A stretch of 64,000 bases of DNA, from NCBI GenBank assembly GCA_036417435.1, contig CM070917.1:57696436-57760435 (forward strand), in the 5' to 3' direction. Shown here in pieces: positions 24,101 through 39,100 of the stretch (positions are counted from its first letter, which is position 1; every line of letters begins with the position of its first letter). Under the pieces are notes generated by a model. The model made no database searches. It saw nothing but the letters and a program-made list of their open reading frames with translations, and had not been told where the DNA came from. This DNA comes from Inia geoffrensis (taxonomy: Eukaryota > Chordata > Mammalia > Artiodactyla > Iniidae). Made by a program: the position numbers and the translations under genes.

Positions 24101-27100
24101 AGGTGCCTGGTCCCCGCCCTTGGCTGAAAAGCAACCACCAGGACAAACACAAGCAGGCAGCCCAGGGGACAAGGCCAGGCTGCCACCACCCTGGCCTGAC
24201 CTGCTCAGACCCGCAGCTCCCGAGTGAGATGAGGCTCCCGGCACCACCATGGCCTTTCAGCATCCCCAGATCTGATATGCTTGGTGGGGATGCCGTCCTG
24301 TGTGTCAAGGGTGGCACGCACAGGAAATCCAGACCCACAGGTAACCCTCTGACCCTATGGGCTCTCTCAAGGGACATGAAATCCATAAATAAGACACAGA
24401 GCAAGTGGCACCGTTGGTCACACTTGAGGCCCCAGAATCGTAAATTAGTGTCCAGATCAAACTGAAAACATCTATTTCCTTGAAAGGCCACACAAAACTA
24501 GTTCAAGGAAAACATTTGAAAAATAACAACAACAAATACCAAGTCCTTTAGATAAAGAATTCCTGTTGCCAAGAAGAGTATGTGAAGCTTCTTGCGGATT
24601 CTGGACACTGCACCCCAGGCTCTGTCGATGCACTGGGACGCACCCCATCGCCTCCGCCCACCGGAGCCCTCGCCTGTGTCCCTGGGCACGCATGCGGGGA
24701 GTGGGCACATGCTCTGAGCTGCAAGCCAGTGGCTGCCACAAGCCGGTCCACACGGGTAATTTTTAAGGTGCGTTATACAAGCAGCTGCAGGAAGCCACGT
24801 GTACATGATGGTGGTGTGAGTGTATAGACCCTGGAGCACTGTGGGGTCACTGGGCCAGCTGCAGGGGGCGGTTACCCCTGCCCGGGGATGAGGCTGTGCC
24901 CCGAACTAGGCTTCCCAGGAACGCGGGGGGCCTCAGGCATTGGCACGGACACTCTGTCGTCCTCTCATCCAGGTCCCTTCCGGGTCCTGGGAGGCGGGCG
25001 AGTGAAGGTCCTTGGAGCCATGGGGCCGGCCAGAGCCTCCCCTTCTCTGGGCTCAAAGGCCAGCACGAGGTGGGGACACCTTCCCAGGCCCACCCCATAC
25101 GTGGAGGAGGAGGCCACCGGGCTTTCTACCAGGCCTCATCTGGGAACCCAGGTCTCGGTCCACAGCACAGGTGGGCCCTAAACTTGAAAAACCAGGTTTA
25201 AAATAGAGCCCAAACCCAGCCTCGCCAGAGCAAAGAGCGGGGGAGCAGGGTAATCAGTTGTCACCACCGATGGGACCGCCAGGGTCTCGAGGAGTGTGAA
25301 CAGAGGGGGAGGCAGGCAGGTGGCCAGGTCCCAGAGCGCCACAGGAGGGGAGCGGGCAGGCCACCCTGGCACTGAGGAGGGTTTGGAAGCAGGCCATTGG
25401 GAGCAGGGACAGGAGAGGGCACACTTGGGTGCCATGAGGCTTCATCCCGGACAAAACCACTGACAGAAACACAGGCATCTGAGAACGAGGCGACGCCCTC
25501 CCACTCAGTGTTTACCCTGTGAGGAGGCAGCCAGGTCAGCAGTGAGTCACCTCCGGCTGCACACCCTTCAGCTCTGAGTTTAAAAATTCCTGGTACTCTT
25601 GGTAACCTTTAACACCAGCCTTGTGTCTTTGGGTTAAGAGTGGAACTTGGTACACATGGCAACTCCCCTTCCCCAGGGATGGGGCTGGGGCAGCAAGCAC
25701 ACGAGCCAGCGCGCGCACACACACACATATGCACACGTCAACACACGCTGCGCTTCCTTACCAACATAGGCGACGTGCTGTTCACCTCCCTCCCCTCCAA
25801 CACAGTCTGGCTGGACACAGGCTGGTTCTGTCTGGTGTGGCTAAGACAGCACAATGTCGGGACAGCCGCCACCACCTTTGCTCTGCACGATTGCAGCCTG
25901 GGAGCCTGAGCATCCTGCAGACGGTGCGTGTGCCCCTGAAGAGAGGCTGTGCAGCCTCGGGAGCCAGGGTGTGCCCTTGTCCCCCAGGGTGGTGGCCTTG
26001 CCCTTGGTGACAGGGGCAGAAAGAACTGGTCCAGCCTTCCAGCAGGGACAGGGCCCCCAACAAGGACACAACACTGGAGCTGGGGTGGCTGGACAGGGTG
26101 GGCTGAGGCCCAGGCCTGTGTAGCCCCTCACAGGCCACTCTGTCCTCAAGGAGCATCCACCACTCCTAATTCCAGAACGTTCTGGTCACTCCAGAAACCT
26201 GTCCCCATCAGCAGTCACTCCCCTTTCCCTCCAGCCTCGGGCAACCACTAATCTACTGTCTGTACGGATCTCCCTGTTCTGGGCGTTTAGTATCAGTGGG
26301 ATCCCGTGACACAGGGCCTTTGTGTCTGGCTTCCTCACCGAGCATGTTTTTGGTTTTTGAGGCTCACCACGTGGCAGTGTGGCAGTGCTTCATTCCTTTC
26401 CCAGCTGGATGACATTCCAGGGAATGAACTGCATTTTCTTCATCCAGTCACCCATGATGTCCATCCGTGGACATTTGGGCGTTTCCACTTTCAGGCCATT
26501 ACAAATAGTGCTCGCTGTTGTGCTAATCAGCTCTCCTTAGGAAGCAGTTTTATTTTATAATAACTCAATTCTTTTTGTACACAATCTTCGCAATATGATT
26601 TTTGAGGTTTTTTCCCATCGGCTTAGAGCAAGAGTCCACTAGCCAGCAGACCCTGGGGGGAGGTGAGTAAAAGGGGAACCTCCAGCCAGTACTGTGACCA
26701 CGTAGGGGGCTGGAGCCTCAGAGCTGCCAAGCCCTCCCAGGTTCCTCCAGAGCCAGACGGAGCCCTCCACTGCCAGGAGGGAGCCAGGGTCAGCGCCCCT
26801 CCAGGCGCCCACTGCCATCTCTGAGGGGACCGCTCCCTGCTCCAGGCTAGTCCAAACCCCCCTGGGAAGATGAGGCTGCAGATAGGAATAGGAATTGATT
26901 CCACGACGAGGAGCCCGCCTCTCTAGCAAGTCTGGGTGACTCAGCAACCCTCTCGCTTCCCAGCTGAGTGGGGAGGTTGGGGGCTGTCTGCAGGGGACCC
27001 TCTGCCCCCGCTGGCCACCCCCAGCAGGAACTGGCTTCTGCCAAACCTTGGGATCGTGAGCCAGAGGGAGCACCACGGCTCAGTCGCTCTGCTGCTCTTA

Positions 27101-30100
27101 AGTGTTTTATTTCACCACCGATACGAAAAAATTCCCAACAGACTCAAAAATGTTCACAGCCCCTGGCAAGAACCTCAGTACAAGGACAAGGTGGAGGGGC
27201 CTGGCACTGGCCAGTGTGAGTGCTGGCCAGCACCTGGGGACCGAAGGCACCCAACCGAGGGGAGAAAAAGGCAGAAACTAGAGGCCCCGTCAGCACAGAG
27301 GGGCCGGGGCGATAAGCTGGAAGGTGCAGGGCACAGCTGAGGAGGGGGAGGCCCAGGTGCAGGAAGGCCCCACACCCGGGAGGATGGCAGTGGGGCAGAC
27401 TCTCAACAGAGCAGTGTTGGCAGGACCACAGCTCACAGGAGGGGAAGGGGCGGAGCTGCTCTCGCTTGGAGCTGCAGGCAAGGTCAGGACTCGAGCAGGG
27501 CAGCACCCTGCTGTGATGCGGCCTCGTCCTATTAGCAGACGACAGAGAAGGATCAGCCACCCACGCCGGGTGCTCTCAGAACTTGTAGACGGTTCGGAGG
27601 AGCAGTCGATTTACACGTGTTCGGGGACGTAGGACCCACCACTGACATCTCAGATCTCAGAAACATTCAAGTGTTTCCCCAAACTGGGCTCTTTGGGAAA
27701 AGATAAAAGATTCCAGAAGACTAGAGAAAATTACAGGTACCAGATTTTTAAAAGGGACTGACTCTAGAAATTGCAGGTTGGTGTCTTCATGTGAGAGTTG
27801 TTACTGAGCTAAAGGTGACCTGCTCGCAGCCTGGGGCACTCATTCACCTTCATCGTCACCACGCTGACGACTGCTCTGTGAGTACCTGCTCCGTGCAGGT
27901 GCCGCTCCAGGTGAGACAGTTAACCGGAGGCCCTGCCTCTGTGGTGCCTGCACTCTTTCCTGGGAGAGGCAGACAAAACGTGGGCCAGTGAGGAACGAGG
28001 AAGAGTGAGGGGCAAGTGGGCCAGGCAGGTCGGGAAGGAGGGCCGCCCGAAGGCCGGGAGGACGAGGATGCCTGTGGCTGCAGATGGCACAGAGATGGCG
28101 GGGAGGTCTGGCAGGGAGCCTCATCTCACTGATTCTCGAGCCCCAGACCAGCACAGGTGTAGCCCCACCTCCTACCTGAGCTCCACAAGGCACCAGGCAG
28201 TCCCCCAGGGCACTGAATACTGACACAGGGGACCTGAGTGTGGCTGGAGGCCGGGTCTACAGCCACACCCAGAGGGTTCCATCCAAGGCCCGGAGATCAA
28301 AGGGGCCGTGAATCTGTTCTTATCAGCGCTTAGAAGACAGACACTCTCCTCCCAGCCCAACCTCCAAACCTCCCGGAAGCGGCCAAAATAACAGAGCAGG
28401 TACCCCGCTCACCCCTCAACAGGTTCCCCGGCTCTCTTTCCGACACATGCACCTAGGTACCCGTGCACACACTTTTTGGCGGAACCACCTGAGACAGTAG
28501 TGAACATCACGGCGTGGCGGCATGTCAGCTTCTGCTCCTGGACAGCACGGACGTGCACAGGCCCACGGCCATCCCGACCCAAGGACAGCGGCCACCGACA
28601 CAGACCCTCTTCCTTCAGCACTCGCGCCTCGGGGCCTGGGTGCCCCAACTCACCGCCACCTGCGAGCTGCTCCCCAACCCTGGACCTCACGCGCGGCTCT
28701 TCGGGTCTGTCTCTGTCTCTCTCTCTCAATAAGTCAGCGTACTGTTTATCTAAATGCTGCTCTGTGAGCATCTGGAACAAGTAAGTCATAAACAGGCTTA
28801 ATCGTGGGTTATGAGGACTTAACCTTCCGCGGCACCAGAATTCTTATCTTTCCTCTGTGGAGTCGGGAGTCTTCAGCCTCTTTAATCCAGAAGAGTCCTC
28901 TCGAGTTGCATCTCTCACAATGCTGACATTTTTAAAGACTCAGGCTGCTTTTCTGGTTTTTTTTTTTTTTTTTTGCAGAAAAAGCACATGTTCTTATAAT
29001 CTGCAGATGACAAGAAGCTGAGAGGGAGTGTGGATCTGGGAGACTGGGAACAAGCCGGGGTGGGAGTGGGGCTCAGGCCCCGGAGTCTGGCCGCTCACAG
29101 GCTGGCGCCTGGAAGATCTGTGCAGCTCCCCACCTTGTTCTATGAGCCGAGGGTGGACCAGACTCCACCTGAGGGCCCCTCCTGGGCCATAAATGCTAGA
29201 CTCCTAATCCCAAAGGAGTGAGGACAGGATTTCAGGGGGAGATGAGTTATCACCCATTTAGGCTTAAAAAAGAACACATTTTTGCCAAAGCAACACAGAC
29301 CTGAGAAAGCCTGCTTTGAGATGGTTCCCACGAAGACAGCCAGCGGCCTGAGCTGACCCCCAGCAAGAGTGAACAGCAGCACGGGACGAAGAGGGTAAGG
29401 ACCCGGCTGCTGGACCCCAGGGCTGGGCACAGCTGCATGGAGGGCCAGGTCCCCCAGGACACTGTGACCCCCACAGCGAAGCATCACCCCCAAGATCAGT
29501 GTCCAGAGGGCAACCCGGTGAAACTTCTAAAACCTGATTAACCCAAGAAGGGGGAGGAAGCTGGGGACCTGAGGTGGGGGAGGTCACAGGAGGCAGTTTC
29601 AATCTCTGGAAGGCACAGGCAGCTGAGCCCTGGCTGGGGGAGGGGTGGGAAGTGTGGAGGTGGGGAGGGGAGTCCAACACCACCTACGGAGGGGCCTCCT
29701 CCAAAACCCACTGCCACGCAGCAGGACCACCCCCAGGGCAGAGACCAGCCTCCATCCTGGTGCCTGTCCACCAGCCAGGGGATGCCTGTCAGGGGGGCCG
29801 CCTGGGGGTGACAAGTCCTGATGCCTGATATCAGATGCCTGACAGTCCAGGCATCTGCAGGGAAAGGGCTCCAGGCCTGCCTGGGCTGACCTCACTGTCT
29901 CATGGGTTATGCGTACATGTTTGGACCTCATCCCGGGATTAAATCAGTAAGACCACCTGTCTCCTGATTAGGGGGTTGGGCTGACAAGGCACACGGCACA
30001 GCCCCTGCCCCAGAGAAAGAGCTGGGCAAGTGTTTGCCCCTGCCAGTAACAGTGACAAGGACAGCCAGGAACCTGGGTGCAGCTCCACCTTGACACCAGC

Positions 30101-33100
30101 GGTCCTGCCACACACACCCTCTTTCTTTAAGCAGGAGGATGGTGGGTGAAGAGGTTCAGGAACTGGGCAGTAAGATAGGGAAAGCCCCCGGCCCACATGC
30201 ATGCTCCGTCCTTCTGAGGAGCTGGGCCCCGGCCGGCAGGAAGGTACCACCCACGTGTGGTCAAGGGCACCACTGGGGCCCTTTCTTCCCCTGCCTATGC
30301 CCTTCGTCCCTGATGCCAAAGTCAGGCCTGGGCAGGGGTCCCGAGTGCTCGGTCTCTTGCTCACGACCCCCATCCTCACACCTGTGTCCTTCCCACGGTG
30401 AGAGGGCCGTGCCTGTCTCTGACCCTGGCCGTGAACATGGGACACTGCACAGGGCTCTGTGGACAAGAGCCCGGGGGGCTCCCATGAAGGCACAGTGTCA
30501 GGGTGCAGGGGGAGCTGATGCTATGAGAAAGTGGGTGTCTTCAGCAGCATTACAAATGTGGTGGATGCTGATGAGAGCCCGGCTCCCCAGCTGCCTGGAC
30601 CTGGACCTCTCAGACCATGCTGGGCACTCCCAGAGCATAAGCCTTCCAGGACAGGATCTGAGAACATGTGGGAAGAATGGGAACATCCAGTGCTAAGTCC
30701 CTGCCCATGTGGCTCATCCTTAAGGGCTCCCTGTAACCTGCTGGCCCCCCGCCTGGTAGACGTCAAGCCAGATCACCCCAGGACATGAGCACCCCAGCCA
30801 GATTCCCAGCCCAGATGGGTCCCCAGGAGCAGCCTTATCGTGCGTTGGAGAGGGTCCTACTGTCCCTCCACCACCAGAAGCCGCCTCCCGAGGCCCCACC
30901 CCAACTCCAAAGTGGCTGATACAGCCCCCTCCTGGGGATAAAATTGGGTGACTGGTCAGGGGGCAGCCAAGCCCTGATGCAGCTAGAAATGAAGCCGTCT
31001 GAAAAGGCAGGGTGGCCCAGGGCTGTCGGCTGTACCACAAAGATCAAAGTCCTTCTGGACCCGGGGTCACAGTGCCAAGTCTCTCCAAGGGAGAGTAGCC
31101 CTTCTCTACCAGCACCGCCACGTTAGGCAGGGGCTGGGGTTCACCGAAACACCAGGCTGGGGTGGCCAGGAGGCTGTGGCCCGGGTGGCATTGAGAGCAG
31201 AACGTCCGCACGGTTACTGACCAGTAACGAGTTGACTGACCAGTGCAGGTGTCACATGAAGGATGATCTGGGTGGGGTCATGAGGCACGACTGCAGGGGT
31301 GCCAGGACGGCCCCTCTGCTCCCTGATCAACTCCAGCCAGGGCCACCTTAGCAACCCTCTCCCCCACTAGAAGAGCCCAACAGAGTGTGAGGGGTGGAGC
31401 TTGGGGGACCATGGTGAGGACCAAAGCAGCCACAGGCCTGCCGGGAGCCCTCACTCCACCTGGGCACTGACACCAGACCCCTGACTACCTCTCCAGAAGC
31501 AGCAGAGGTGAGACCAGCACAGCCGTGACTCTGCGACCACGAGACTGACGTGCGCGGGTGTGTGCTGCGGTGGGGTGGGCAGGAGTTCTCCGCCTCCTCC
31601 CAGGTAGAGCCACGTGCTGGAACAGTCCTCAGCAGCCCCAGATGGTGCTGGGGGCACAGAGAAGGTGTCTGACCTTCCTTTGGAGACTAAACCTCTAGCC
31701 CTGTCTTAGCAGAGCTGGACTTGAACCTGGCGAGCAGGACGCACTATTACTGCCAAGTGGTCATGGCGTTCCTTTTGGTCACTGGCAGCCACCGAGGGCG
31801 CCAAAACGCTCGTTTCTTGAGGATCTGTCATTTCAGGAGGAGCCAGAGCTCCCATTCCCTGCTGGTGGCCAAGGGGCTCTTGAGCCAAGGGGTCAGCTGC
31901 TCAAACTTGGCTGGGAGCGCCCGTTGCCTCCTGAAGCCTTCTGAAGCAAATATCCATAATGCTCAATTATTCTGGTGGCTTCCAGAGCGGAAAGGCGCCT
32001 CTGAGAGCTCATTAGCATACGCCTGAACAAGGCACAAATATAGAGCTCTCATTCTGGGAAGACAGACTGCCAAGGGCTGCGGGGGTGTCGCGTCGGCCGT
32101 GAGAGCCACCGGTATGGGATGCGGAGCTCAGACAACACTGAGAGACCCCTCTGGGATCAGCCACCAACCCCCCCATCCTCCCTGCTGGCCTCAAAGCCAC
32201 CAGTTCCTCCCTGGTAGAAGCAGGGTTCTTCTCTTGCCTACAAAATGGCAAAAAATGGCAAAAAATGGCAAGTGGCCACAAGGAAAACCAGGACAAAAAT
32301 CGATGGCTGTTGCCATGGTGATGATAGCGGACAGTGACCCTCCCTGACTGCTGCTCTGAAGGAGAGCAGGACCACACGGCCCCTCGGTGTGGGTATCAGT
32401 GCTGTGCCCAGGCACCAGAGTGTCATGGAACGAGGTGGAGGAGGCACCGACCAGACGTGACCCAACCATCTGGGCTGGCCTCCTTCCTGTCCTGAGCCTC
32501 TGCCCTACCTGCTCCGGGTCAGGTCCTGGACCGGCATCTGCCACACCGGGAGTCTGATCAGATCTCAGAAGCTCAGGCCTGCCTTGGGCCTCCTGAAGCC
32601 AAATACGCATTTGGACGTGTCCTCAGCCAATCCACACGCTCTCAGGCAACCACAGTTACACTCAGGGCTTCGGGGTTCCCAGGCTGGCCGCCCAGGCCGA
32701 CTGGAGGGCTGTTTCAAGGAACTGGCCGACAGGAGGCCGTGAAGCGCGTGGGCTGAGCCTGGGTGACAGGGAGGCAGGGACTTAGGGTCAACCTGGCGTC
32801 CTCTGCCCGTGGGCCGGGCAGGTGCTGGCTGAGCCCGGTCCCCGCAGCAGCAGCAGGAAAGGGCACGCTGCGAGACGCTGGCTGTGCTGCCGGGAGACAG
32901 CGGGGCAGGAACTCACATCGACAGACCCTCCACCCACCAGCATCACCATGCTTCAAAATGCCGTCTTTCCTCCTGCCTGATGCGACTCACAAGGGGACAG
33001 GGAAACGTGGGTGTGGACAGATGGAGGGGTTTTCCTCCCACATTCCCACCCAGAGCAGGGACATGAGTGGCCAAGGCCACAATCCCCGACCACAGGAGGC

Positions 33101-36100
33101 CACCTGGACCTCGGCAGGGCGGGCAGGCCAGGGCCACAGCTGGAAGGTGCGTGGATGACCCTCCTCCAGGGTGGCCACCCTCCAGGGGTCACAGAGCCCA
33201 TGAGGCTGCGCCCCAGACTGGGCAGGCACCGCTGCTCCGATCCTCACCAAGTGCCATGAGGACCCCCCAGAAGCAGTGGTGGATCCCCATTTACCTGCCC
33301 ACTCATGCCCGCGATTAACTGTCCAAGTGGACATCAGCTCTCCTGGGGACGATTAACTGTCCAAGTGGACATCAGCTCTCCTGGGGACATCAGGCATCAA
33401 CTTGCTCTAAATCACGCGAGACACAAACAGCAACAGGCCCAGTTGAGGACTGTTCATCAGGTAAGCAGGCCTCTGCGGTCAGAGCGTCCACAGTGCCTCT
33501 GACACATCTGCCCTCCTGCCAACGCCAGGGACCCAGAGGCCAGCACCCCTCGGAACAGGTGGACACCTGCCACAGAGGCTCCCGAGCCGGCACCTGTGCC
33601 CACCAGGCCCCACGCCATGTGTGGGATGCTGCAGGGCCACCGGCTCCCTGCTGGAGGATAAACAAAGGACCGCTTCCTCCGCCCTCTCACTTGGGGGCGG
33701 GGAGCTGCAGACACACTGAGAACACAGCACACGCTGCCGGCGGGACCTCAATTCATGGGAGACACGGCGGGGTCACAAGACTGGGGGCCCCCAGGGCCCT
33801 CCAGCCACCCAGGCACTTGAGTCAGTCTGGCCATGGTGGGAGAGCCCTCACAGGCGTGCTGCTGCAGTATGGGCTTTAAAAGACCTCGGCGAGCCTCCTG
33901 CTGCGGACCCCAGTCAGGTCACATGCCCCCACTCAGTGGGAACAAGCCCCAGGCCCGGTCCTCACAGACCCTGCCAGCCCCACCTCACCACCAGAAGCAG
34001 GTTCAGAATGAACCACAACTGGGGGCCCCCTTCCCCTCCTCCCAAGCAGGACCCCCAGGAACCAGGCCAGAGGGTGTGGGGTCACCACAGTCACACACCG
34101 CTGTTCCCTATGGATGTTCCCACCCTGGTGTGGGCCCTTGGACACCGAGGAAGCATGAAAACACCCTGAGCCGTCTCTCCTGCTATGGCCAGAGTCGCTG
34201 AGAACAGGCAGATCCAATTAAGACGTTTATTAATCCCTCCTGACAAAGGGCTCGAGCCTGCCCCATAAAGCTCTCATCAGGGCAGGCAAAGTGGACACGC
34301 TGGAGCCCCTGGCCCTTCACACCAGTCATGTGAGTCCAGGGGGCCCTGAGAGGGGACCCTCAGATTGCCCTCTTACCCTGTGCTCAGCCCCAGGCTTTGA
34401 CCTGTCTAGCATCCACACAAAGCCGGACACGAGGGCCGAGACTCTGCAAAAAACCTGCCTGATGTCAAGATCTGCTCGAGGCCTGAGGGAGGCCAGGAGA
34501 GCGTGGACCCTATTCCTGGGGTTCCGGTGACTGCCCGTGTGCCAGCCACTTCTCCCAGGGGCTAAGGGACACCCCCTCAATGTGCTATGACGGGGGTTGC
34601 TGGTGTTATCAGCTGGGAAGAGGAGGTGAAGGAGTCCACTCCAGGCCAGCCTGGGGACGCCAGGCCATCATGGGACCACAGTGTAGGGTGATGTGGGTCC
34701 TCTGAGTCAGGACCCTCAGGGATGTGAAATCGACCTGGCTCCCACTGTGCGGCTGTAATTAAGTCCTCCAAGTGGCGTCTGTCAGGTTTAGCAGTCAAAG
34801 GTGGGTCCTGCTGTTAGGGTCTGATAGCACGTGGATGTGAGACAGACCGTCACCCACCTGCAGGGAAGGCAGGGACACACTCGGGCTCCCCAGCCAGGTG
34901 CTGACAGCTCTGCATGACATGGAAGGGGCCGTGATGCAGCCCGACAACCTCCCGGCCTCACAGGGAGCACAGGAGCCAACCTGGTGGGCAGCCCCCCGAC
35001 CTGGCTGATGGCCTGTGGCACCATCTCACAACTACCTCTGCCAAGGAAACTATCTGGCAACAGGCTCAAAGGCCCCTGGGGTCACATGGCCCCTGCATTT
35101 CAGCGACCCACGTGCAGGAAAGGGCCACCCAGTGCCTCTAAGCAAGAGGCAGTCGTGGGAAAGTCAGCCAGCATCTACAGGAACCAGAAGAGGTAGCCAA
35201 GTCCCACGGGGCTAGTCTCCAAAGGTGGCATGGGACTGCCTGCCTCGGTTCTTCACTCGGGTAGCTGCGCGTGGACAGCAGCCAAACGCCAGGGGAGTGT
35301 TCAGGCCACACCTTAATCCAGTGACTCAGCAGCCAAACCTGGCCCAGTTTCAGGTGCAGGGAGCCGCCTCCTGCCCCGAGGCCCCGCCCAGCACGGAGCT
35401 CATGCTCTCTCATGGGTTCGGTGCAGATACCAGTATGGGTGCAGGCAGGTGGTGGCCAAGCACAGGCCCAGGGCACCAGCAAGCAGACACACGCCCGGGA
35501 TCACAAACAAGCAGGCTCTTCAAAGGCAGAGAACACAACAGAGGCCTCAGGAGGTGGTGAGGGCCAAACAAAACAGCCGCTCAGCCGCTGGCCCTCGGCT
35601 GCGCGGATGGATGAAATGTCCAGGTGAGGCTCTGGTAGAGGCCCCGGACACAGGCTCGGGAGGGACAGGCCCAGTGTGAAGGTCGGCCACACAAGGAGGA
35701 AACAGGGCTCAGGGCAGGCTGGGCCCTTCGCTGCAATGATGGCCTGTTAGTGCTGCTGGCCAGGAACGCCTAGAATGCTCCACAGGATATGTCACCTTAA
35801 CCTCCTGCATAGACACAGGGCAGCTGACTGACCCTGTTTTCTTGCATGAATGATTCTGGCACAGAGCCCCTGAGTCACCTACCCACCTGAGCACTGTGCC
35901 CGGAGCCCAGGTGCATTGGACTCTGGCCTCCACCTCCTACTCCTGCCTGTGCTGGGCTCAGCTCTGCTCTTTGCACAGTGGCTTTGGGGAGTAGAGCTGG
36001 GGGCCTGGCTGCAGGGGGTCACCCAGCGGGCAGGATGTGCTCAGGAGTGCCAGCTCCCTGGGGGCTCCTGCAGATGGTGGCACGGCTGTCGGTGAGGGGG

Positions 36101-39100
36101 ACTGGACAGTGGCCTCCCCTGCACAGAGGATGAGGTCAAGGTCCATGGTGGCACCCCCAGGAGCAGGGCACCCCAGGAGCCAACAATGGGGAAGAAACCA
36201 GCAAGCAGAACAACACAGAGACTGCTGCTGCACCAGGCCCATTCTGGAGTGGCTGTGATGGTGGAACAGAGGCCCGGAAGCCAGCCTGTCCACTGCCTGG
36301 ACTGGGGGACCTGTGTGCTTTCAGCCCCATGGCCAAGGCTGGGCTTGCCGACAGTGCACACGGAGGCTGGATGGAGAAGCGAGGAGGTGTCATCGGGATC
36401 ACCCCAGGGGAACAGTGACAGGGCGCAGCTGAGATGCCGCCGTACTTGGTCTGTGTCAGCAGGTGACAGGCACCGGGGCGGGGGGGTCTCCACCTGCTCT
36501 CTCTGCTTTGATGTGACCTGAAGTGTCCTGTGACTTAAAGCTTAAGGCAATGGGAGAGCCCAGAGGGGACATGGCACTGCTGACAGTGCCCAGGACAAGA
36601 GGACAGCGTCTGCACTGTTCCCTCCTTCAGGGCAAAAGGAGGCTGCCTGCCTGGAGGTCCGACCTCATCCCCGAGCAGCTCCGGAGCCCACGCCGGAGCA
36701 GTTTGGAAATGCCCACTCTGCGCCATGCTCCCCACCATGCTGGCCTCTCAGGCTGCCCGTGTCAGGGGGACAGGGAGAGGCTGGGTGCACCCTGCTGTGG
36801 CCAGCAGCAAAGGAGCCACCTGCCCCCTCTGCCCTGTGGCCCCCAGGCTCAAGGTAGAGACAGAAGCAGGAGAAACAAACATGAAAACATGCTCACTCCC
36901 AGATCTTAGCAAACCCCCAAGTTTGTGGTCGACGAGCTTGGAGAGTGAGCCTCCTCGGGGTGCTGTGATCGGGGTCACCCTCCCTTGGGCCACCGTCCTG
37001 GCTCCTTGGCCTGGGTCTGCACACACCGGGGACTGGCCTGGAGCCTCGGACCCAGATGGGACACCCCCGCTGCCCTGAGCTGCCGGTCAGCCCCACGAGC
37101 ACAGAAATCCATGAGGAAAGCAAGCAGACAGGGCCTCGGAAAAGCTGCCCCGAGTACACAGATCAAAGAGACGAGGATGGCCTCCGAAATCACGTGCCTG
37201 TGGGTGGCACCAGGTGTGCCTCAACGGAGCCGTGAGGGGGTCGGTCAGGGAGACAAGTCCACGGCAAGTGTGGGTGGCTGCTGGCGGGGCATGAGAGGGT
37301 GGCGAAGCGATGGGGAAGGCGGGCATCCCCGCACCCCGACTAAGCAGCCTGCCTATCAAAGCGAACCCAGAGCCGAGTGGAGTGAAGATGAGAGGCCGTC
37401 TCCTCTGTGAGGTCTGGAGCTGCAGCCCCAAGCCGCCTCCTGGCCACGGGACCAAAGGCAGAGTGGCCACTCGCTCTCCACAGGGACGAGGAACAAAGGG
37501 GCAGCAGCATGGCGATTGGGCTGTGACTTCTGACCTCCACTGGCCTCAGCCTCGCTCATAGCAGGAGACCTCACGTCAGAAGCCTCTGCTCTCGTGATAA
37601 GGGGTCCAGCTCTGGGCAGTACGTGGTTGGCTGACGTGGCGGCGGGGTGATGTGCTGCTCAAGACCCTCACTCTATGCAGGAAGGATGCAGCGCAGGGCT
37701 CGTAGGGAGATGGGGAGGGGGTGCAGTACCCCCTGAAGCATTAGACGAGGGTCAGCATGGCTGAATCCCACACCGTCCTAGTGGGCTGTTGACCCAGGGA
37801 GCAGAGCAGGGGCCATACAGCTCCTGTCCTTCATGGGAGAGAAAAGGCAAGAAGAACTGGTAGAACGGGGCAGGGATCAGCGGAGGAAGGAGGGTGTCTG
37901 CCACTGCTTGCCTGGCAATCCCTGACCCCAAAGCCACCAGGGGCCACACCCAGAGGGATCCCAGCAGGAAGTGAGCAGCAAGAGGGCAGATGAAGCCCCA
38001 CTTTGCAGGGCCTCAAGATTAGGTCTCTGGTCAGAAGCCCGGCGGCTGGCTCAGGATGTCATCAGTGTGAGCAGAGCTCCCTCCAGGCTGCTGCCACACC
38101 TCAGCTGGAGCACCACCTCTCCAGAGGCACTCACCCCTTGAGGGCTCTGCTTGATCCCCAGGACAGCAGAGACCTCGCATCTCTTCCCTCCCATCCTGGG
38201 GAGTAAGGTCTATCGAGAAGAAAGTGGTCAGAAACGAGTAATTCCCCAGGGCTGCAGACAGGAAGGGTGGGGGAAATCAAATTCAGCATGAAACAGAATA
38301 GACTGAAAACAGGGTTACTGAGAACAGAGGAGTTCCCCTCATAAAGTTCAGCTTGTCAGGAAAACACGACCGCACATACCTTGTAGTTTACGCCCTCAAT
38401 AACTCGGCTGGAAAACACATAAAGCAAAAACCTCACGGAGAAACTGATGATCCCACCTTCCTGGGGAATAAGAAAAATGCCTCTCACTTACTAATAAGGA
38501 GGTGGAATTACTGAAGATTTGAACACAATTAGGAACCCTGCACCCAGAATTAGAATAAGCAGGGAACATATGTTCTCTTCAAACATAACAGACACCTATA
38601 AACATGGGCCACATGCCAGACCAAACAGCCTGTCAGTGAATGACCACGATTCAGATAATTCAGGAATCAGCACAGGCCCCCCCTACCTGGGGTCCTGACC
38701 AGCTTTTGGGGAGGGGGAGCTCATACAGATGCCCAGGGCCACAGGCAGAGCTAACGAGGCCAAGGAACTGAGAAGAAAACGTTTCCTAGGCAAGTGACCC
38801 AGTGACATTGTTCCATGAGGACAGTGGCCAAAGTGCACCACCAAACCCCAATCCCCACCACACTCCAGCCAAGAGCAAAGGGTCCCAAATTTGAAATTTC
38901 TGCCACTTCTACCAGGGTCTCAAAGCTCAGAAGGAGCTAGAAGCCCTCAGCTTTCTCAGCAGGTCGCTGCAGGGCAGCCCCAGGACAGGCATCCCCCCTG
39001 GGCTGGGTCATTGGCCCCTGGTACACGGGCACCCAGCACGCCCCAAGTTACAACAAAGTGGAAACAATTGTCCTGCTGGTATCCGAGATGCTGGTCCCTG

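Noticed and set aside
33313..33388. CRISPR-like direct repeat
   Set aside because: The two units abut with no spacer, and the window is mammalian.
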